From contig NZ_QAJL01000003.1 of NCBI RefSeq assembly GCF_003852525.1, forward strand, positions 316,534 through 380,533: DNA of 64,000 nucleotides, written 5' to 3'. Source of the DNA: Pedobacter sp. KBW06 (GTDB taxonomy: Bacteria; Bacteroidota; Bacteroidia; Sphingobacteriales; Sphingobacteriaceae). A program made the translations under genes and the position numbers. The notes below the pieces were generated by a model. The model was not told the DNA's origin, made no database searches, and saw only the letters and a list, made by a program, of their open reading frames with translations. Below, in pieces: positions 53,143-61,746 of this stretch; position 1 is the stretch's first letter; the number at the start of each line of letters is the position of its first letter.

Positions 53143-53490
53143 CTATGATAGAATAAAGGGGAGATTCACCTGGTTCGTCAGCTTCTTGCTGCTGATGATG
53201 TGTTCAAAATCCAATCCGATCGTCAGATCAATCCAATTGGGGTTACAAGCCCTCACCATCCGCTCCTTCTGCATTCTGGTAAACCTGCTGATGACCTTAA
53301 ACCGGCTCAATGCCTGAGCTTCAGTTTTGAACTCTTCGAAATAAACCAATCTGGTCAGCTGCTCGCCGCAATCAAAAAATAAACTAGGCATCTGCTTATA
53401 AAAATCAAGCGTCTTAATTAAATCAGAACTCATTCCAACATGTAAACTCTTGCGGTTTCTATCAGTTACGATATATACAAATTTCTTCAT
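53143..53490 (-). CDS. GIY-YIG nuclease-superfamily protein
   Basis: 115 aa. The N-terminal VYIVTDRNRKSLHVGMSSDL resembles the GIY-YIG signature of small YhbQ/UPF0213-like proteins, followed by KTLDFY..., and the LVYFEEFKTEAQALSRFKVI segment with the conserved Glu fits the second half. It may cut DNA or RNA structures, but the canonical Tyr/Arg residues are only partly recognisable. It diverges from the LexA-like repressor with a 134-bp A/T-rich control region between. Confidence 0.7.
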   Translation of the reverse strand: MKKFVYIVTDRNRKSLHVGMSSDLIKTLDFYKQMPSLFFDCGEQLTRLVYFEEFKTEAQALSRFKVISRFTRMQKERMVRACNPNWIDLTIGLDFEHIISSKKLTNQVNLPFILS

Positions 53491-53578
53491 GACTAAAGGA
53501 TTAAATGATATAAACTAATTTAGTTAGTACAGCTATTTGGTATTCGAATAAATATTACTAACTTTATTGGTACAATAA

Positions 53579-53595
53579 TACTAACAATATTAGTA
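53579..53595. promoter_or_regulatory. Candidate operator upstream of XRE-S24 repressor
   Basis: Inverted repeat TACTAA-caata-TTAGTA (53579-53595), 29 bp before the repressor ATG. Related halves (ATTACTAAC at ~53555, AACTAATTTAGTTAG at ~53513) occur in the same divergent region. Probably binding sites for the repressor itself. Confidence 0.5.
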
Positions 53596-53624
53596 AAAAC
53601 AAATAAATATTAAACTTTTATTTT

Positions 53625-54401
53625 ATGTCAAATATTTCCTCCAACCTGAAATACCTAAGAAAGAAAAAAAGCCACACACAGCAGCAATTCGCTGATGCCA
53701 TGGGTATTAAGAGATCGCTCATCGGAGCGTACGAAGAAGACAGGGCTGAGCCTAAATATGATTTGCTAAAAAAAATAGCAGAATATTTTGACCTCACGAT
53801 AGATGAGTTTATTAACGAAAATATAAACGATAACTGGAAACCCAAGCCAAAAAGCCAGGGTTCCAACCTTAGAATTCTCAGCATTTCTGTGGATAAGGAC
53901 GACAATGAGAACATAGAAATGGTTCCGGTGAAAGCCAGTGCCGGCTACCTGAACGGATTCTCTGATCCGGAATACATCAAGGACCTGCCTAAGTTTCAGC
54001 TCCCGCTCCCTTTCTTAAAACAGGGAACTTTCAGGGCTTTCGAAATCCTGGGAGATTCCATGTTGCCGATCCAGTCGGGAAGTATCATCCTTGCGGAATA
54101 CCTGGACAACTGGAATGATGTGAAAACCGGAGAAACCTATATCGTCATCAGCAAAAACGAAGGTGTAGTTTATAAGAGAGCAGGAAACCGCTTTAAGGAA
54201 AACAAAGAATTGAAGCTGATCTCTGATAACAAGATCTACGATCCTTATACCATTGCTTCGGATGAAATTCTGGAAATATGGAAAGCCAAGGCTTTTATCT
54301 CTTCCACCCTTCCCGACCCTACACCTGAACCTTCCATTGAAACGCTGAGCAGCATGATGGCGCAAATGCAGAAATCGATCTCACAGCTCAACAAAAATTA
54401 A
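53625..54401 (+). CDS. XRE-family repressor with S24/LexA-like peptidase domain
   Basis: 258 aa. N-terminal HTH (~6-60; SHTQQQFADAMGIKRSLIGAYEE), then a linker and an S24 peptidase domain (~100-225) with catalytic S145 (GDSMLP) and K184 (VYKRA). An Ala-Gly pair at 106-107 (KASAGYL) is in the position of the LexA/CI autocleavage site, so self-cleavage is plausible. Such proteins repress damage- or stress-responsive genes. No phage structural genes are nearby, so it is probably a host regulator. The last ~35 residues are a non-conserved tail. Confidence 0.9.
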   Translation: MSNISSNLKYLRKKKSHTQQQFADAMGIKRSLIGAYEEDRAEPKYDLLKKIAEYFDLTIDEFINENINDNWKPKPKSQGSNLRILSISVDKDDNENIEMVPVKASAGYLNGFSDPEYIKDLPKFQLPLPFLKQGTFRAFEILGDSMLPIQSGSIILAEYLDNWNDVKTGETYIVISKNEGVVYKRAGNRFKENKELKLISDNKIYDPYTIASDEILEIWKAKAFISSTLPDPTPEPSIETLSSMMAQMQKSISQLNKN

Positions 54402-54453
54402 GGAGAAATACATCAGCTTAACCAACCGGAAACGGTGATTTGTCATAAAATCA

Positions 54454-54491
54454 AAATAAAGAAAGCAGGTTCCTCCTGCTTTCTTTATTTT
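54454..54491 (+). terminator. Terminator between XRE-S24 gene and bioF
   Basis: Perfect hairpin: aaataaagaaagcagg (54454-54469) and cctgctttctttattt (54474-54489) around a 4-nt loop, then T residues. It ends about 9 bp before the bioF start, so bioF needs a promoter within or before the hairpin, or read-through. Confidence 0.85.
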
Positions 54492-54499
54492 TGACCCCT

Positions 54500-55633
54500 A
54501 TGAACAAAGCAGCGCAGTTTATACAAGAGCGTTTACAAGCCAGAGCGGATAGCGGATCACTGAGAAAACTATCCAGACTCCATTTGCCTGTAGACTTTTG
54601 CTCCAACGATTATCTGGGCTTCTCCAGATCAGCTGTACTGAAAAACCACATAGAGGCCCTGCTCCTCCAAATTCCCAATCTGAGCACCGGATCAGGTGGT
54701 TCCAGGTTACTCAGCGGAAATCATGTCTTTACAGAGGAAACAGAAGCGATGATCGCCAAATTTCATGATGCAGAAAGCGGTCTGATTTTTAACTCCGGGT
54801 ACGATGCCAACATTGGCCTGATTTCGAGCTTAGCACAGCGTGGAGACACCATCATCTCTGATGAACTCATTCATGCCAGTCTGATCGACGGGGCCCGCCT
54901 GAGCCATGCCAGCAGGTATACCTTCAAACACAATGACATAGCAGCACTGGAAGCCAAACTGAAACTGGCTACTGGAAACATTTATGTGCTCGTAGAAAGT
55001 GTTTATTCTATGGATGGGGATCTTGCTCCATTAGCAGCCATTAATGCCTGTTGTAAGCATTACGGCGCAAACCTGATTGTCGATGAAGCACATGCCTTAG
55101 GCATCTTCGGAAATTATGGAACAGGAAGGGTTCAGGAACTCGGACTGGAACAGGAAGTATTTGCCAGGGTTGTCACCTTTGGAAAAGCTTTAGGTTGTCA
55201 TGGGGCAATTGTGCTCGGAAGTCCTGCCCTGCGCGAATACCTGATTAATTTTGCCAGGTCCTTTATCTATACCACTGCCGCGCCCCTGCATAGTATAGTC
55301 AGCATTCATGCCGCCTATCAATTGCTTGCAGAAACAGACCATACACCCATTATTACCGAAAGGATCAAACAGTATAGCCAGGCCGTGGAAATTGCCGGAA
55401 TAGCACATAAACCAAGTGAAAGCAGTATTCAAACTGTTCTTTACAACAGTGGTATCAAAGCAAAATCTGCAGCAGAAAGCCTTCAGCAAAAAGGGCTGGA
55501 TGTCCGTGCAATATTAAGCCCTACGGTTCCTAAAGGAAGTGAACGGCTAAGGATCTGCCTGCATACCTATAATAGTAATGAAGAAATTCAAACCCTGATC
55601 AGTCAGCTGGTCTTATTAAAACAACATGAATAA
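54500..55633 (+). CDS. bioF: 8-amino-7-oxononanoate synthase
   Basis: About 377 aa. I start at the ATG at 54500; the in-frame TTG at 54491 is inside the terminator tail. PLP-dependent alpha-oxoamine synthase: SNDYLGFSRS (~35-44), GSGGSRLLSGN (~62-72), IVDEAHALGIFG (~193-204) and the Schiff-base lysine K229 (TFGKALG). It joins pimeloyl thioester and alanine in biotin synthesis. Its end overlaps bioD by 8 bp. bioA and bioB are not in the window. Confidence 0.93.
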   Translation: MNKAAQFIQERLQARADSGSLRKLSRLHLPVDFCSNDYLGFSRSAVLKNHIEALLLQIPNLSTGSGGSRLLSGNHVFTEETEAMIAKFHDAESGLIFNSGYDANIGLISSLAQRGDTIISDELIHASLIDGARLSHASRYTFKHNDIAALEAKLKLATGNIYVLVESVYSMDGDLAPLAAINACCKHYGANLIVDEAHALGIFGNYGTGRVQELGLEQEVFARVVTFGKALGCHGAIVLGSPALREYLINFARSFIYTTAAPLHSIVSIHAAYQLLAETDHTPIITERIKQYSQAVEIAGIAHKPSESSIQTVLYNSGIKAKSAAESLQQKGLDVRAILSPTVPKGSERLRICLHTYNSNEEIQTLISQLVLLKQHE

Positions 55634-56237
55634 AACTTATTTTATCACCGGAATCGGAACAGGTATCGGAAAAACAATAGTGAGTGCCATCCTGACGGAA
55701 AAGCTACAGGCAGATTACTGGAAACCCATTCAATCCGGAGACCTGGACAATAGCGACAGCCTGTCTGTGGCACAACTCATCAGCAACCAGAAAACGGTGA
55801 TCCATCCGGAGCAGTTCAAACTTACCCAACCGCTTTCCCCTCATTTATCCGCAAGAATAGATGGTATAACCCTATCTACGGCAGCAATTAAAGCTCCGGA
55901 AACCAGCAATCATTTGGTGATTGAAGGTGCAGGTGGTTTAATGGTTCCGATCAACGAACAGGAACTGATCCTTGACCTCATTAAAAGCTTATCTGCAAAA
56001 GTGATTGTCGTTTCCCAGAACTATCTGGGCAGTATCAACCATACCCTTCTTACCCTGGAAGTACTGAAATCAAAGGGAATCGAGGTAGAAGGCCTTATTT
56101 TCAATGGTCCGGCCAATGAAGAATCGGAGCGTTACATCACGACCTATTCCGGCATCCCCGTCCTGGGAAGAATTCCTCAACTGGAAAACCTGGATAAGGA
56201 AAGTGTACAAAAAGCCGGGGATAACCTTCTTTTCTAA
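55626..56237 (+). CDS. bioD: Dethiobiotin synthetase
   Basis: 203 aa. P-loop GTGIGKTIVS (~10-19), KPIQSGD (~36-42) and a EGAGGLMVPI segment (~99-108) define the ATP-dependent carboxylase BioD. It closes the ureido ring of biotin. It overlaps bioF and is followed by a strong bidirectional terminator. Together they form a bioFD unit. Confidence 0.93.
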   Translation: MNKTYFITGIGTGIGKTIVSAILTEKLQADYWKPIQSGDLDNSDSLSVAQLISNQKTVIHPEQFKLTQPLSPHLSARIDGITLSTAAIKAPETSNHLVIEGAGGLMVPINEQELILDLIKSLSAKVIVVSQNYLGSINHTLLTLEVLKSKGIEVEGLIFNGPANEESERYITTYSGIPVLGRIPQLENLDKESVQKAGDNLLF

Positions 56238-56253
56238 GAAAAATACCGCGCAT

Positions 56254-56284
56254 AAAAAAAGGGAGCTAATTGCTCCCTTTTTCT
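56254..56284. terminator. Bidirectional terminator between bioD and rplT
   Basis: Hairpin aaagggagc (56258-56266) / gctcccttt (56272-56280) flanked by an A tract and a T tract; serves the convergent bioFD and thrS-infC-rpmI-rplT operons. Confidence 0.85.
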
Positions 56285-56305
56285 TTATTAAAATAATCTT
56301 ACGAT

Positions 56306-56650
56306 CTATTTTACTGCATCAATAACAGCTTTGAAAGCTTCAGGATGGTTCATTGCTAAATCAGCTAAAACTTTACGGTTTAAACCGATGTTTTTAGTAG
56401 CTAATTTACCGATCAGTTGAGAGTAAGAAATACCATGTTGACGTGCTCCAGCGTTGATACGTTGAATCCATAATCCACGGAATTCTCTTTTCTTAACTTT
56501 ACGGTCACGGTATGCATATTGCAAACCTTTTTCTACCGTATTTTTAGCAATGGTGAAAACCTTACTTCTTGATCCCCAATAGCCTTTGGCCATATTAAGG
56601 ACTTTTTTCCTTCTTCTTCTCGAAGCTACTGCGTTTACCGAACGTGGCAT
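56306..56650 (-). CDS. rplT: 50S ribosomal protein L20
   Basis: 114 aa, the usual L20 length. MPRSVNAVASRRRRKKVLN start, KGYWGSRSKVF (~22-32), YAYRDRKVKKREFRGLWIQRINA (~46-68) are all typical. It binds 23S rRNA early in assembly. Last gene of the thrS-infC-rpmI-rplT operon, 74 bp after rpmI. Confidence 0.98.
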   Translation of the reverse strand: MPRSVNAVASRRRRKKVLNMAKGYWGSRSKVFTIAKNTVEKGLQYAYRDRKVKKREFRGLWIQRINAGARQHGISYSQLIGKLATKNIGLNRKVLADLAMNHPEAFKAVIDAVK

Positions 56651-56724
56651 AGTGTGTTGTTTTTTGATAAACGGTGTTGCGTATTACAGCAAACTTACTA
56701 CCGGGTACCTGGTTAAAAATTTAA

Positions 56725-56925
56725 TTATTTACCGATGGCAAGCATACGCTTAACGTTGCCCATATCAGCTGCGGACACCATTGAAGTGTGACCCAAATTA
56801 CGCTTACGTTTAGTCGACATCTTAGTTAAGATGTGGCTTTTGTAGGCATTCTTCCTTGCGATTTTACCTGTTCCAGTAAGCGAAAAACGCTTTTTAGCAC
56901 TGGAATTGGTTTTCATTTTTGGCAT
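56725..56925 (-). CDS. rpmI: 50S ribosomal protein L35
   Basis: 66 aa. MPKMKTNSSAKKRFSLTGTGKI start and a basic KSHILTKMSTKRKRNLG core match L35. It lies 26 bp after infC. Confidence 0.98.
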   Translation of the reverse strand: MPKMKTNSSAKKRFSLTGTGKIARKNAYKSHILTKMSTKRKRNLGHTSMVSAADMGNVKRMLAIGK

Positions 56926-56951
56926 AACCTGTGTTTATTTATGTAATTTAT

Positions 56952-57521
56952 TTATTTTTTAGCAACTTTTGGAGCCAGCGTTAAAAACATACGCTTGCCC
57001 TCTAACTTAGGTAATAACTCCACTTTACCGATATCTTCAAGCGCCTGTGCAAATTTCAGTAAGAGAATCTCTCCCTGCTCTTTGTAAACAATTGCTCTAC
57101 CTTTAAAGTGTACGTAAGCCCTAACCTTCTCCCCGTTCTCCAGGAAACTAACCGCGTGCTTCAGTTTGAACTGAAAATCGTGATCGTTGGTATTAGGACC
57201 GAAACGGATCTCCTTAATTACGGTCTGTTTTGCGTTTGCTTTAATCTCTTTCTGCTTTTTCTTTTGCTCGTAAACAAACTTACTGTAATCAATGATCCTA
57301 CATACCGGAGGCACTGCATTTGGAGAAATCTCAACCAGATCCAATTCCAATTCGTCGGCAAGGGCTAAAGCTTTTGCCAAAGGATAGATCCCCGGTTCAA
57401 CATTATCTCCAGCTAATCTAACCTCCTGAGCTCTGATAAACTGATTAATATTATGTTCTGCTTCTTTTTTCTTAAAAGGAGGACGTGGTCCCCTGTTAAA
57501 TCCTGGTCTGCCTAATGCCAA
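56952..57521 (-). CDS. infC: Translation initiation factor IF-3
   Basis: 189 aa. It starts at a TTG (57519-57521); no in-frame ATG exists upstream close by, and the next in-frame Met is near the C-terminus. N-terminal domain (NINQFIRAQEVRLAGDNVEPG..., VCRIIDYSKFVYEQKKKQKE) and C-terminal domain (VIKEIRFGPNTNDHDFQFKLKHA, VHFKGRAI) are complete. IF3 discriminates against non-AUG starts, so the TTG fits negative autoregulation as known for infC elsewhere. Second gene of the thrS operon, 13 bp after thrS. Confidence 0.96.
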   Translation of the reverse strand: MALGRPGFNRGPRPPFKKKEAEHNINQFIRAQEVRLAGDNVEPGIYPLAKALALADELELDLVEISPNAVPPVCRIIDYSKFVYEQKKKQKEIKANAKQTVIKEIRFGPNTNDHDFQFKLKHAVSFLENGEKVRAYVHFKGRAIVYKEQGEILLLKFAQALEDIGKVELLPKLEGKRMFLTLAPKVAKK

Positions 57522-57534
57522 ATTTATATACTAT

Positions 57535-59460
57535 TTAAATTGTTATTTCTTTGATTAATAATTCACTAAACTCCTGCTGAGTCATTTCTCCTAAATCTCC
57601 CTCACCATGTTTACGCACTGATACCTTTCCTTCTGCCATCTCTTTTTCACCGATAATCAGCATGTAAGGTATTTTTTTAACCTCTGCGTCTCTGATTTTC
57701 CGTCCGATTTTTTCATCCCGAAAGTCAATCAAACCGCGAATATCGGAATTATTTAGTTCATCTGAAACTTTTTTCGCATAATCTTCATATTTTTCGGAGA
57801 TCGGCAGAATGATAAACTGTTCAGGCGAAAGCCATAATGGGAAATTACCTGCGCAATGTTCGATCAATACCGCGATAAAACGCTCCAGCGAGCCAAATGG
57901 GGCCCTATGGATCATCACCGGACGGTGTTTCAGGTTATCGCTTCCGGTATATTCCAGTTCAAAACGCTCCGGTAAATTGTAATCCACCTGAATTGTTCCC
58001 AACTGCCATTTCCTTCCCAAAGCATCCTTCACCATAAAGTCTAACTTCGGACCATAAAATGCCGCTTCACCGTATTCAACTACAGTAGGTAAACCTTTTT
58101 CTGCAGCAGCTTCAATGATCGCAGATTCAGCCAGATGCCAGTTCTCATCAGAACCAATATATTTCGATTTGTTCTCCGCATCTCTTAAAGACACCTGTGC
58201 AATGTAATCGTTGAAACCCAAAGATTTAAACACGTACAATACCAGGTCGATCACTTTCTTGAACTCTTCTTTTACCTGGTCCGGGCGACAGAATAAATGG
58301 GCATCATCCTGAGTAAACCCACGAACTCTTGTCAGCCCGTGAAGCTCTCCGCTCTGCTCATAACGATATACTGTTCCAAACTCTGCAAAACGCAAAGGAA
58401 GGTCTTTATAAGAACGTGGTTTAACTTTATAAATCTCACAATGGTGAGGACAGTTCATCGGTTTAAGGAAAAACTCCTCTCCCTCCTGCGGAGTTTTGAT
58501 CGGTTGAAAAGCATCTTTACCATATTTCTCATAGTGACCTGAAGTAATGTACAGGTTCTTATGACCAATATGAGGGGTAACTACCTGCTCGTATCCGGCT
58601 TTACCTTGTGCTTTAGTTAAAAACTGAACCAGACGTTCACGCAATGCAGCACCTTTCGGTAACCACAATGGCAAGCCCATTCCTACTTTCTCAGAGAAAG
58701 CAAACAATTCCAGTTCCTTACCTAATTTACGGTGATCTCTTTTCTTCGCCTCTTCAATCATATGAAGGTACTCAGTCAGCTCACTTGCCTTAGGGAAAGT
58801 AACCCCATAAATACGGGTTAACTGTTTTTTTGTTTCATCACCACGCCAATAAGCACCAGCAACATTCATCAATTTAACGGCTTTAACAAAACCGGTATTT
58901 GGAATGTGTGGCCCACGACAAAGGTCAGTAAACTGTCCCTGGTTATAGAACGTAATTTTTCCATCTTCCAGACCTTCTAACAGGTCCAGCTTGTACTCAT
59001 CGCCTTTTTCTGTAAAATACTTGATCGCATCCGCTTTAGAAACACTTTCCCGAACAAAAACTTCTTTCTGCTTGGCCAGTTCTAAAATCTTGGCTTCAAT
59101 GGTCTTGAAATCATCCGATGAAAACTCTCTGTCGCCGAAATCTACATCATAATAGAAACCGGTTTCGATTGCAGGACCTATACCGAATTTTGTACCCGGA
59201 TACAAAGCCTCCAATGCTTCCGCCATAATGTGTGCAGAAGAATGCCAGAAAGTAGCTTTACCAGCAGTATCATTCCAGGTTAACAACTTCACAGAAGCAT
59301 CTCCTTCAATCGCTCTTGAAGAATCCCAGATTTCACCGTTAACTTCGGCTGCTAAAACGTTGCGCGCTAATCCCTCTGAAATAGAGAGTGCAATTTGATG
59401 GGCAGTTGTGCCCTTTTCGTACTGACGACTGGAGCCGTCAGGTAATGTAATGTTAATCAT
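57535..59460 (-). CDS. thrS: Threonine--tRNA ligase
   Basis: 641 aa, full length. N-terminal TGS domain (MINITLPDGSSRQYEKGTTA), editing domain with HSSAHIMAEAL (~73-83), then the class II core with motif 2 (FAEFGTVYRYEQSGELHGLTRVRGFTQDD), zinc-ligand Cys in MNCPHHC (~335) and His in MIHRAPFGSLERF (~512). The C-terminal anticodon-binding domain closes it. First gene of the translation operon. The 170 bp upstream have no recognisable leader structure. Confidence 0.97.
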   Translation of the reverse strand: MINITLPDGSSRQYEKGTTAHQIALSISEGLARNVLAAEVNGEIWDSSRAIEGDASVKLLTWNDTAGKATFWHSSAHIMAEALEALYPGTKFGIGPAIETGFYYDVDFGDREFSSDDFKTIEAKILELAKQKEVFVRESVSKADAIKYFTEKGDEYKLDLLEGLEDGKITFYNQGQFTDLCRGPHIPNTGFVKAVKLMNVAGAYWRGDETKKQLTRIYGVTFPKASELTEYLHMIEEAKKRDHRKLGKELELFAFSEKVGMGLPLWLPKGAALRERLVQFLTKAQGKAGYEQVVTPHIGHKNLYITSGHYEKYGKDAFQPIKTPQEGEEFFLKPMNCPHHCEIYKVKPRSYKDLPLRFAEFGTVYRYEQSGELHGLTRVRGFTQDDAHLFCRPDQVKEEFKKVIDLVLYVFKSLGFNDYIAQVSLRDAENKSKYIGSDENWHLAESAIIEAAAEKGLPTVVEYGEAAFYGPKLDFMVKDALGRKWQLGTIQVDYNLPERFELEYTGSDNLKHRPVMIHRAPFGSLERFIAVLIEHCAGNFPLWLSPEQFIILPISEKYEDYAKKVSDELNNSDIRGLIDFRDEKIGRKIRDAEVKKIPYMLIIGEKEMAEGKVSVRKHGEGDLGEMTQQEFSELLIKEITI

Positions 59461-59633
59461 CTACAACTATGATTTTAGTGAATTAATTGATTTATAAACA
59501 TTTACAATAACTTTTATTTTACGTGTAATAAAACATTACTGCAAACAACTAGAGATGCTCTCATCGTCTAAGAGCAAATATAGCGTTTATAGTTCAATAT
59601 TTCTCCGGGTTATTCAGGTAATGCCGCCTAAAA

Positions 59634-60362
59634 CTAATATTCTAACCATCCGTTCGCCAGAACATCCGCTAAATGCATTGTTTTTAAAGGGATGTTATTT
59701 TTATCGATATATCCCTGTAAATGCATCAGACAGGAAAGGTCTGTGGAAATCACATACTCCGCTCCCTGCTCCAGTGCGTTGTTTACCTTTTGCTCTGCCA
59801 TCGCAGAAGAAATCGCATCGAATTTCACGGAAAATGTACCCCCGAAACCGCAGCACATATCGGTATCTTTCATTTCTACCATTTCCAGGCCATGAACTTT
59901 AGACAGCAATAGCCTCGGTTCTTCTTTGATCTTACATTCTCTCAGTCCGCTGCAGGAGTCATGATATACTGCTTTTCCATCCAGCTCTGCCCCGAAATAA
60001 TCTCTTTTCAGCACATTGACCAGGAAATCTGAAAGCTCAAATATATTGGATTGTATATTTCTGCATTTATTATGAACAATGGTATTGGTAAACAAATCAC
60101 TGAACCCATTCTTTACCATCCCGACACAGGAAGCCGAAGGGGCGACAATATAATCTGTTTCCGAAAAATCGTTCAGGAATTTCGTTCCTGTTTCTTTCGC
60201 CTGCTCCCAGTATCCCGCATTATACGCCGGTTGTCCGCAGCAAGTCTGGGCAGAATTATAAAACACCTCACAACCCGCTTTCTCTAATAGCTTTATCGTA
60301 TTAAATGCTGTCTCAGGATATAACTGATCAACAAAGCAAGGAACAAATAATTCTATCTTCAT
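59634..60362 (-). CDS. CCG-domain (Fe-S)-binding protein, LutA/YkgE-like
   Basis: 242 aa. Two cysteine-rich CCG motifs: CCGQPAYNAG (~42-51) and CCGFGGTFSVKF (~167-178), with an upstream CFVDQLYPE start. It matches the LutA/GlpC-type (Fe-S)-binding oxidoreductase subunit used in lactate or glycolate oxidation. LutB and LutC partners are not next to it, so the subunit context is lost or elsewhere. It lies 34 bp after the permease gene on the same strand. Confidence 0.9.
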   Translation of the reverse strand: MKIELFVPCFVDQLYPETAFNTIKLLEKAGCEVFYNSAQTCCGQPAYNAGYWEQAKETGTKFLNDFSETDYIVAPSASCVGMVKNGFSDLFTNTIVHNKCRNIQSNIFELSDFLVNVLKRDYFGAELDGKAVYHDSCSGLRECKIKEEPRLLLSKVHGLEMVEMKDTDMCCGFGGTFSVKFDAISSAMAEQKVNNALEQGAEYVISTDLSCLMHLQGYIDKNNIPLKTMHLADVLANGWLEY

Positions 60363-60396
60363 GTGTATCTATTGGTCTTATTAAAATGTATGATGG

Positions 60397-61701
60397 TTAA
60401 CCTTTAACCATTTTTGGTGCTACTTTCCTAAGGAGTAGCAAAAATATCAATCCTAAAACAAAAAACGCGCCCAATGCCAGTACAGAATTGCGCATGTCGC
60501 CCGTTTGCTCTTCAATATAGGCAAAACTAAAGAGTCCGATCACGACGGCCAGTTTTTCTGTTACGTCGTAAAAACTGAAAAATGATGTCGTATCTGGTGT
60601 ATTTTCAGGAATAAATTTAGAATAAGTAGACCTGGACAACGACTGAACACCACCCATAATCAGGCCAACTACACCTGCGAGGGCATAAAACTCATACTCA
60701 TTGCTCACAAAATAAGCGCAAGTGCAGGTCAGCACCCAAATCACAATGACCAGAATCAGTACCCGCACGTTACCGATCTTTTTCGCCATTTTAGACATGC
60801 CCATAGCACCCGGAATCGCAATCAGCTGAATGATCAGCACTACTGCGATCAGTTTCTCGCTTCCCAGATGCAGCAGCTTCTCACCAAATCCGGCCGCAGC
60901 CAGCATAATCGTCTGCACGCCCATGGAATAAAAGAAAAAAGCCAGCAGGAAGCGTTTCATGACTTGCATCCCTTTCAGTTGCCGCCATACTTTTCCCAGT
61001 TCTTCAAAGCCACTATGTACCAGATTTTTATTAATTGCCGTATAATTAGGACTCCCTGCAGGCAGGTGACGAAAAGGGATTTGTGCAAAACCAATCCACC
61101 AGATTCCGACCAGAAGAAAAGACAGCCTCGCCGGTAATGAGCCATCAGTAATGCCAAAAAGTTCAGGTTTCAGGACAAAGACAAAACAAATGATTTGCAG
61201 TAAAACACTACCCACATAACCATAAGCATAGCCCTTTGCACTCACCTGGTCCTGCTGGTCTTTGGTTGCAATTTCAGGTAGGTAAGCGTTATTGAACAAC
61301 ACCCCTCCGATATACCCCATTGCTGCAATAACGAAACAGATGATCCCCAGCTCCAGCGTTTCCAGCTTAAAGAAAAACAGCCCCATACAGGCAATCGCAC
61401 CAATATAGGTGAAGAACTTCATAAAGATTTTCTTGTTCCCTCTATAATCCGCAGTAGCGGATAGAATGGGCAGCAAGATCACCATGATCAGGTAAGCCAG
61501 GGAAAGGGCATAATTCGATAAAGCCGTATTTGTAAACTTAAACCCAAAGAAAGTCACCTGATCGCCATGCGCCGAAGTCGTCGTAATAATGGTATAATAA
61601 GTAGGAAAAATAGTAGAGGTGATGACTAAGTTATAAGCAGAATTTGCCCAGTCAAAGAAGGCCCATGACTGAATAACTTTCTTGTCGTTTTTTTGTTCCA
61701 T
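60397..61701 (-). CDS. UMF1/Atg22-like MFS permease
   Basis: 434 aa with about twelve hydrophobic helices. The start QSWAFFDWANSAYNLVITSTIFPTYY is the hallmark of the Atg22/UMF1-type MFS branch, found in bacteria and as vacuolar amino-acid effluxers in fungi. A GGVQSLSRSTYSKFIPENTPD segment (~330-350) is also typical. The substrate is unknown. It precedes the CCG-domain gene on the same strand. Confidence 0.88.
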   Translation of the reverse strand: MEQKNDKKVIQSWAFFDWANSAYNLVITSTIFPTYYTIITTTSAHGDQVTFFGFKFTNTALSNYALSLAYLIMVILLPILSATADYRGNKKIFMKFFTYIGAIACMGLFFFKLETLELGIICFVIAAMGYIGGVLFNNAYLPEIATKDQQDQVSAKGYAYGYVGSVLLQIICFVFVLKPELFGITDGSLPARLSFLLVGIWWIGFAQIPFRHLPAGSPNYTAINKNLVHSGFEELGKVWRQLKGMQVMKRFLLAFFFYSMGVQTIMLAAAGFGEKLLHLGSEKLIAVVLIIQLIAIPGAMGMSKMAKKIGNVRVLILVIVIWVLTCTCAYFVSNEYEFYALAGVVGLIMGGVQSLSRSTYSKFIPENTPDTTSFFSFYDVTEKLAVVIGLFSFAYIEEQTGDMRNSVLALGAFFVLGLIFLLLLRKVAPKMVKG

Positions 61702-61746
61702 GTATTAAATAAGGCAACTAAAATAGCTAAAAAACGGCAATTACAG

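Noticed and set aside
53096..53317. 73-aa plus-strand ORF after the beta-barrel fusion gene
   Set aside because: It overlaps the GIY-YIG-like gene on the opposite strand, which has recognisable family features.
53625..54401. Prophage repressor
   Set aside because: No integrase, phage structural or lysis genes are near; neighbouring genes are housekeeping (bioFD).
59461..59633. T-box or attenuation leader for thrS
   Set aside because: No T-box core or strong terminator was seen, and T-boxes are not expected in Bacteroidota.
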